Source: Rhodoferax sp. (GTDB taxonomy: Bacteria > Pseudomonadota > Gammaproteobacteria > Burkholderiales > Burkholderiaceae_C). Taken from it: a stretch of 8,860 nucleotides of DNA. The position numbers and the translations under genes were made by a program. The stretch covers positions 1-8,860 of the forward strand of contig JAEMRG010000068.1 in assembly GCA_016463455.1 (NCBI GenBank), given 5' to 3'. Under the pieces are notes generated by a model. It saw nothing but the letters and a program-made list of their open reading frames with translations. It was not told the DNA's origin and searched no databases. Within the stretch, counting starts at the first letter, position 1; every line of letters starts with the position of its first letter. Of the stretch, positions 6,459-8,860 are shown in pieces.

Positions 6459-7544
6459 ATGCAGCAACCCTTTGTCCGATTTGACCATGTAGAAAAAAGC
6501 TATGACGGCAAACAATTGGTGGTGCGTGATCTGACCTTGGACATAGCGCAAGGAGAGTTCCTGACCCTCTTAGGCCCGTCCGGGTCGGGCAAAACCACCA
6601 CCTTGATGATGCTGGCCGGCTTTGAAACCGCCACCTCGGGCGAGATCTATTTGGACGGCAAGCCGATCAACCGCATCGCGCCCGAGCACCGCAACATCGG
6701 CATGGTGTTTCAAAGCTATGCCTTGTTTCCGCATATGACGGTGGCCGAGAACGTGGGCTTTCCCTTGAGCGTGCGCGGCATTACGGGTGAGGCCGCACAT
6801 AGCCGCGTGATGGCGGCGCTGGATAAGGTGGGCCTCAAAGGTTTGGAGTCGCGCCGGCCCGCGCAAATGTCCGGTGGTCAGCAGCAGCGCGTGGCAGTGG
6901 CGCGTGCCTTAGTCTTTGAGCCCAAACTGGTGCTGATGGACGAGCCCTTGTCGGCGCTGGACAAACAACTGCGTGAGCAACTGCAGTATGAAATCAAACG
7001 CTTGCACAGCGATCTGGGCATCACTATCGTGTACGTTACGCACGACCAAACCGAAGCGCTGGCGATGTCCGACCGCATTGCGGTCTTTCACCAGGGCCGG
7101 ATCCAGCAGATTGATATCCCCACGCAGCTGTATGAGCGCCCGGCCAATGCTTTTGTGGCCCAGTTCATTGGTGAGAACAATACCTTGTCCGGCAAAGTCA
7201 GCGCAGTCTCGGGCACGAGCTGCCAGGTTGCTCTGGCCGACGGCACGGTCATCTTTGGCCAGTCGGTGGCAACACCCAAAGTGGGCGATGCCACCCTGGT
7301 GTCCATCCGCCCCGAGCGGGTGCGCCTGAACCCGCAAAGCCAGGGGGATGACAGCCAAGTAGTTGGCACGGTGGTGGACATCACCTATTTAGGCAGATAT
7401 GCCCGCTTGCGCCTCAAGGCATGCGGGCTGGAAGATTTCATCGTTACGCTTCCCAACGATGGACGCGATCTCGCACTGGCAAACGGCAGCACCGTCAACC
7501 TCGGTTGGAGTGCTGTGGACTGCCGTGTGCTCGATAGTGAGTAA
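6459..7544 (+). CDS. ABC transporter ATP-binding protein (PotA/polyamine-opine type)
   Basis: Cytoplasmic ATPase subunit, 361 residues, powering uptake through the permease encoded further right. The nucleotide-binding domain is complete: Walker A GPSGSGKTT (39-47), Q-loop Gln85 in VFQSYALFPHMTV, ABC signature MSGGQQQR (137-144), Walker B LVLMDEP (158-163) with catalytic Glu162, D-loop SALD (165-168) and switch His195 in VTHDQTEA. Residues from about 240 to 361 form a TOBE-type regulatory domain, as in PotA and other importers for polyamines, opines or thiamine. The start at 6459 gives the typical MQQPFVRFDHVEKSYDG, though no clear Shine-Dalgarno sequence is visible. It lies 55 bp after creatinase in the same direction. 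The binding-protein gene follows after 32 bp. The family does not settle the substrate; creatine or a related guanidino compound is inferred from the neighbour. Confidence 0.93.
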   Translation: MQQPFVRFDHVEKSYDGKQLVVRDLTLDIAQGEFLTLLGPSGSGKTTTLMMLAGFETATSGEIYLDGKPINRIAPEHRNIGMVFQSYALFPHMTVAENVGFPLSVRGITGEAAHSRVMAALDKVGLKGLESRRPAQMSGGQQQRVAVARALVFEPKLVLMDEPLSALDKQLREQLQYEIKRLHSDLGITIVYVTHDQTEALAMSDRIAVFHQGRIQQIDIPTQLYERPANAFVAQFIGENNTLSGKVSAVSGTSCQVALADGTVIFGQSVATPKVGDATLVSIRPERVRLNPQSQGDDSQVVGTVVDITYLGRYARLRLKACGLEDFIVTLPNDGRDLALANGSTVNLGWSAVDCRVLDSE

Positions 7545-7565
7545 GGGCGGCTTTTTTGAAACAAC

Positions 7566-7570
7566 AGGAG
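7566..7570 (+). promoter_or_regulatory. Ribosome-binding site of the substrate-binding protein
   Basis: AGGAG, 6 bp before the ATG at 7577. It decides the start: an in-frame TTG at 7556 would add seven polar residues ahead of the signal peptide and lacks a ribosome-binding site. Confidence 0.8.
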
Positions 7571-7576
7571 AACAGC

Positions 7577-8659
7577 ATGTTCAAACGGATAAATTCAAGT
7601 GCACTAGCAGTTGTTGGCGCTGCAGCTATTGCTTTCCTCCCAGGCATCAGCGCCGCCCAGCAAGCTATTACGGTTGCCTCTTGGGGTGGTGCTTATACCG
7701 TGAGCCAGGTGGAGGCTTACCACAAGCCTTTCGAAGCCAAGAGCGGTGTCAAAGTCACCTCGGTGGACTACAGCGGTGCGCTTTCCGAAGTCGCTGCCCA
7801 GGTAAAAACCGGCAACATCAAATGGGACGTGATTGACCTCGAGCCTGCCGAAGCCCTCAAAGGTTGCGAAGAAGGCCTGTTCGAGAAAATTGACCCAAGC
7901 AAGCTGCCTGCCGGCGCGGACGGCACGCCTGCTGCCAAAGACTTCGCCACCGGCATGATCTTGCCCTGTGCGATTGGCAACATTACATACGCGAACGTGG
8001 TTGCCTTTGACAAAGCGAAAATGGGTGCCAATGGCCCCAAGAGCTTGGAAGACTTCTTCAATGTTGGCAAATTCCCCGGCAAGCGCGGTATCAAGAAAGA
8101 CCCCAGCGTAATTATGGAGTGGGCTTTGATTGCTGACGGCGTTGCGATGGCCGACGTTTACAAGGTGCTGGCTACGCCCGCCGGTGTGGACCGTGCGTTC
8201 AAGAAATTGGACACGATCAAGAGCAGCATTGTTTGGTGGACAGCTGGAGCGCAGCCGCCTGCATTGCTAGCCTCCGGTGAAGTGGTCATGACGCACGCTT
8301 GGCATGGCCGTATCGTGGATGCCAATGTCAAAGAGAAAAAGGACTTTGCTGTGATGTGGGATGGCCAGATCCAGATCCCGGATATGTACGCGATTCTCAA
8401 AGGCGGCAAGAACGTGGCTGCTGCCATGGAATTCGTGCTTTTTGCGACATCCACACAGCCTTTGGCTGACCAGGCGAAGTACATCCCTTACGCACCTGCG
8501 CGTAACTCTTCTTTGGCCAAGATCCCTGATTCCAACCCCAACAAAGCATGGTTGCCCAATACGCCGCGTCCCGGCCGTTCGATGCTCACCAATGCCCAGT
8601 TCTGGATGGAAAACAGCGCCGATATGAACAAGAAATTCGCAGCCTGGTTGGCCAAGTAA
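7577..8659 (+). CDS. Periplasmic substrate-binding protein of the ABC importer (PotD/SBP_bac_8-like)
   Basis: Exported solute receptor of 360 residues. It has a signal peptide: basic MFKRINSS, a hydrophobic core at 9-22, and an SAA-QQ cleavage site after Ala27; no lipobox cysteine is seen. The mature protein opens with ITVASWGGAYTVSQVEAYHKPFE, typical of polyamine/opine-type binding proteins. Other family blocks are WDVIDLEPAEALKGCEEGL (83-101), WWTAGAQPPALLASGEVVMTHAW (220-242) and PYAPARNSS (304-312). Trp220, Trp221, Trp242 and the acidic residues near 86-88 and 262 are candidates for binding a cationic or guanidino ligand; this is inference from the family. The gene sits between the ATPase and permease genes, as expected for a complete importer. 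Spermidine/putrescine remains a possible ligand, but the creatinase neighbour favours creatine or a relative. Confidence 0.92.
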   Translation: MFKRINSSALAVVGAAAIAFLPGISAAQQAITVASWGGAYTVSQVEAYHKPFEAKSGVKVTSVDYSGALSEVAAQVKTGNIKWDVIDLEPAEALKGCEEGLFEKIDPSKLPAGADGTPAAKDFATGMILPCAIGNITYANVVAFDKAKMGANGPKSLEDFFNVGKFPGKRGIKKDPSVIMEWALIADGVAMADVYKVLATPAGVDRAFKKLDTIKSSIVWWTAGAQPPALLASGEVVMTHAWHGRIVDANVKEKKDFAVMWDGQIQIPDMYAILKGGKNVAAAMEFVLFATSTQPLADQAKYIPYAPARNSSLAKIPDSNPNKAWLPNTPRPGRSMLTNAQFWMENSADMNKKFAAWLAK

Positions 8660-8674
8660 TACTGGGGCTAGAAG

Positions 8675-8860
8675 ATGGACAGCGAGGCAAACCTTTCGCA
8701 GCGCCTGCGCAAGGCAGAGCGGCGCGGTCAGTTGCGTGCTTATGCGCTGATCGCACCGCTGTTCATCTTTGTCGCCCTGAGTTTTTTAATACCGCTGGGC
8801 ACCGTACTGCTTAACAGTTTTTACGACCCCGTGGTTCCCAACGGCCTGCCGCGCACTGTG
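8675..8860 (+). CDS. ABC transporter permease, 5' end only (PotB-like)
   Basis: The first 62 codons of an inner-membrane permease, cut by the window edge. A charged cytoplasmic N-terminus, MDSEANLSQRLRKAERRGQL, leads into a first membrane helix, AYALIAPLFIFVALSFLIPL (22-41). After it comes LLNSFYDPVV, the usual pattern at the start of PotB/PotH-type permeases (LAPLxxFxxxxFxxPL, then S-F). An in-frame TAG at 8669-8671 makes the ATG at 8675 the first possible start, with GGGG at 8664-8667 as a weak ribosome-binding site. It begins 15 bp after the binding-protein stop and so belongs to the same operon. The diagnostic EAA loop is beyond the edge and cannot be checked. Confidence 0.88.
   Translation, partial: MDSEANLSQRLRKAERRGQLRAYALIAPLFIFVALSFLIPLGTVLLNSFYDPVVPNGLPRTV

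Noticed and set aside
7552..7557. Run of six T after the ABC ATPase gene, suggesting a terminator
   Set aside because: The only stem that could precede it is about 4 bp (GCCG/CGGC) with a loop of some 20 bases. The downstream binding-protein gene must also be expressed with the operon.

Overview
The window looks like a chromosomal segment of a betaproteobacterium, most likely Burkholderiales/Comamonadaceae. This rests on the GC-rich codon use, the protein sequences, and a divergent alr/lplT pair that I recall as common in that family. I see no rRNA, tRNA, CRISPR array, insertion sequence or phage gene. The coding density is high and every gene appears intact except the last, which is cut by the window edge.

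Layout: positions 1-199 hold no supportable gene. A minus-strand alanine racemase (alr, 200-1333) is divided by a 118-bp divergent intergenic region from a long plus-strand run. That run starts with a tightly packed group: lplT (lysophospholipid transporter), a DMT/EamA-family transporter, a Cys-type glutathione peroxidase, and a GATase1-AraC (GlxA-type) regulator. The first three are joined by 4-bp ATGA stop/start overlaps, and the regulator follows 9 bp later. After 64 bp, which contain a perfect hairpin, comes creatinase. Then come an ABC transporter ATPase of the PotA type, a periplasmic substrate-binding protein, and the first 62 codons of an inner-membrane permease.

The most interesting part is 4147-8860: regulator, creatinase, then ABC importer. 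Creatinase is recognised with high confidence. It has the same length as the Pseudomonas enzyme (403 aa), and the known catalytic and substrate-contact residues fall at identical positions (Phe62, Arg64, His232, Glu262, Arg335, Glu358). It hydrolyses creatine to sarcosine and urea. The regulator belongs to the group that often senses quaternary amines, carnitine or related nitrogen compounds, and the importer belongs to the polyamine/opine-type ABC family. The simplest reading is an inducible creatine (or related guanidino compound) uptake and breakdown module, with the rest of the permease and possibly sarcosine- and urea-using genes beyond the right edge. The transport substrate is inferred from context only.

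The left half (alr, lplT, DMT transporter, glutathione peroxidase) is housekeeping in character: cell-wall D-alanine supply, phospholipid recycling, metabolite export and peroxide defence.
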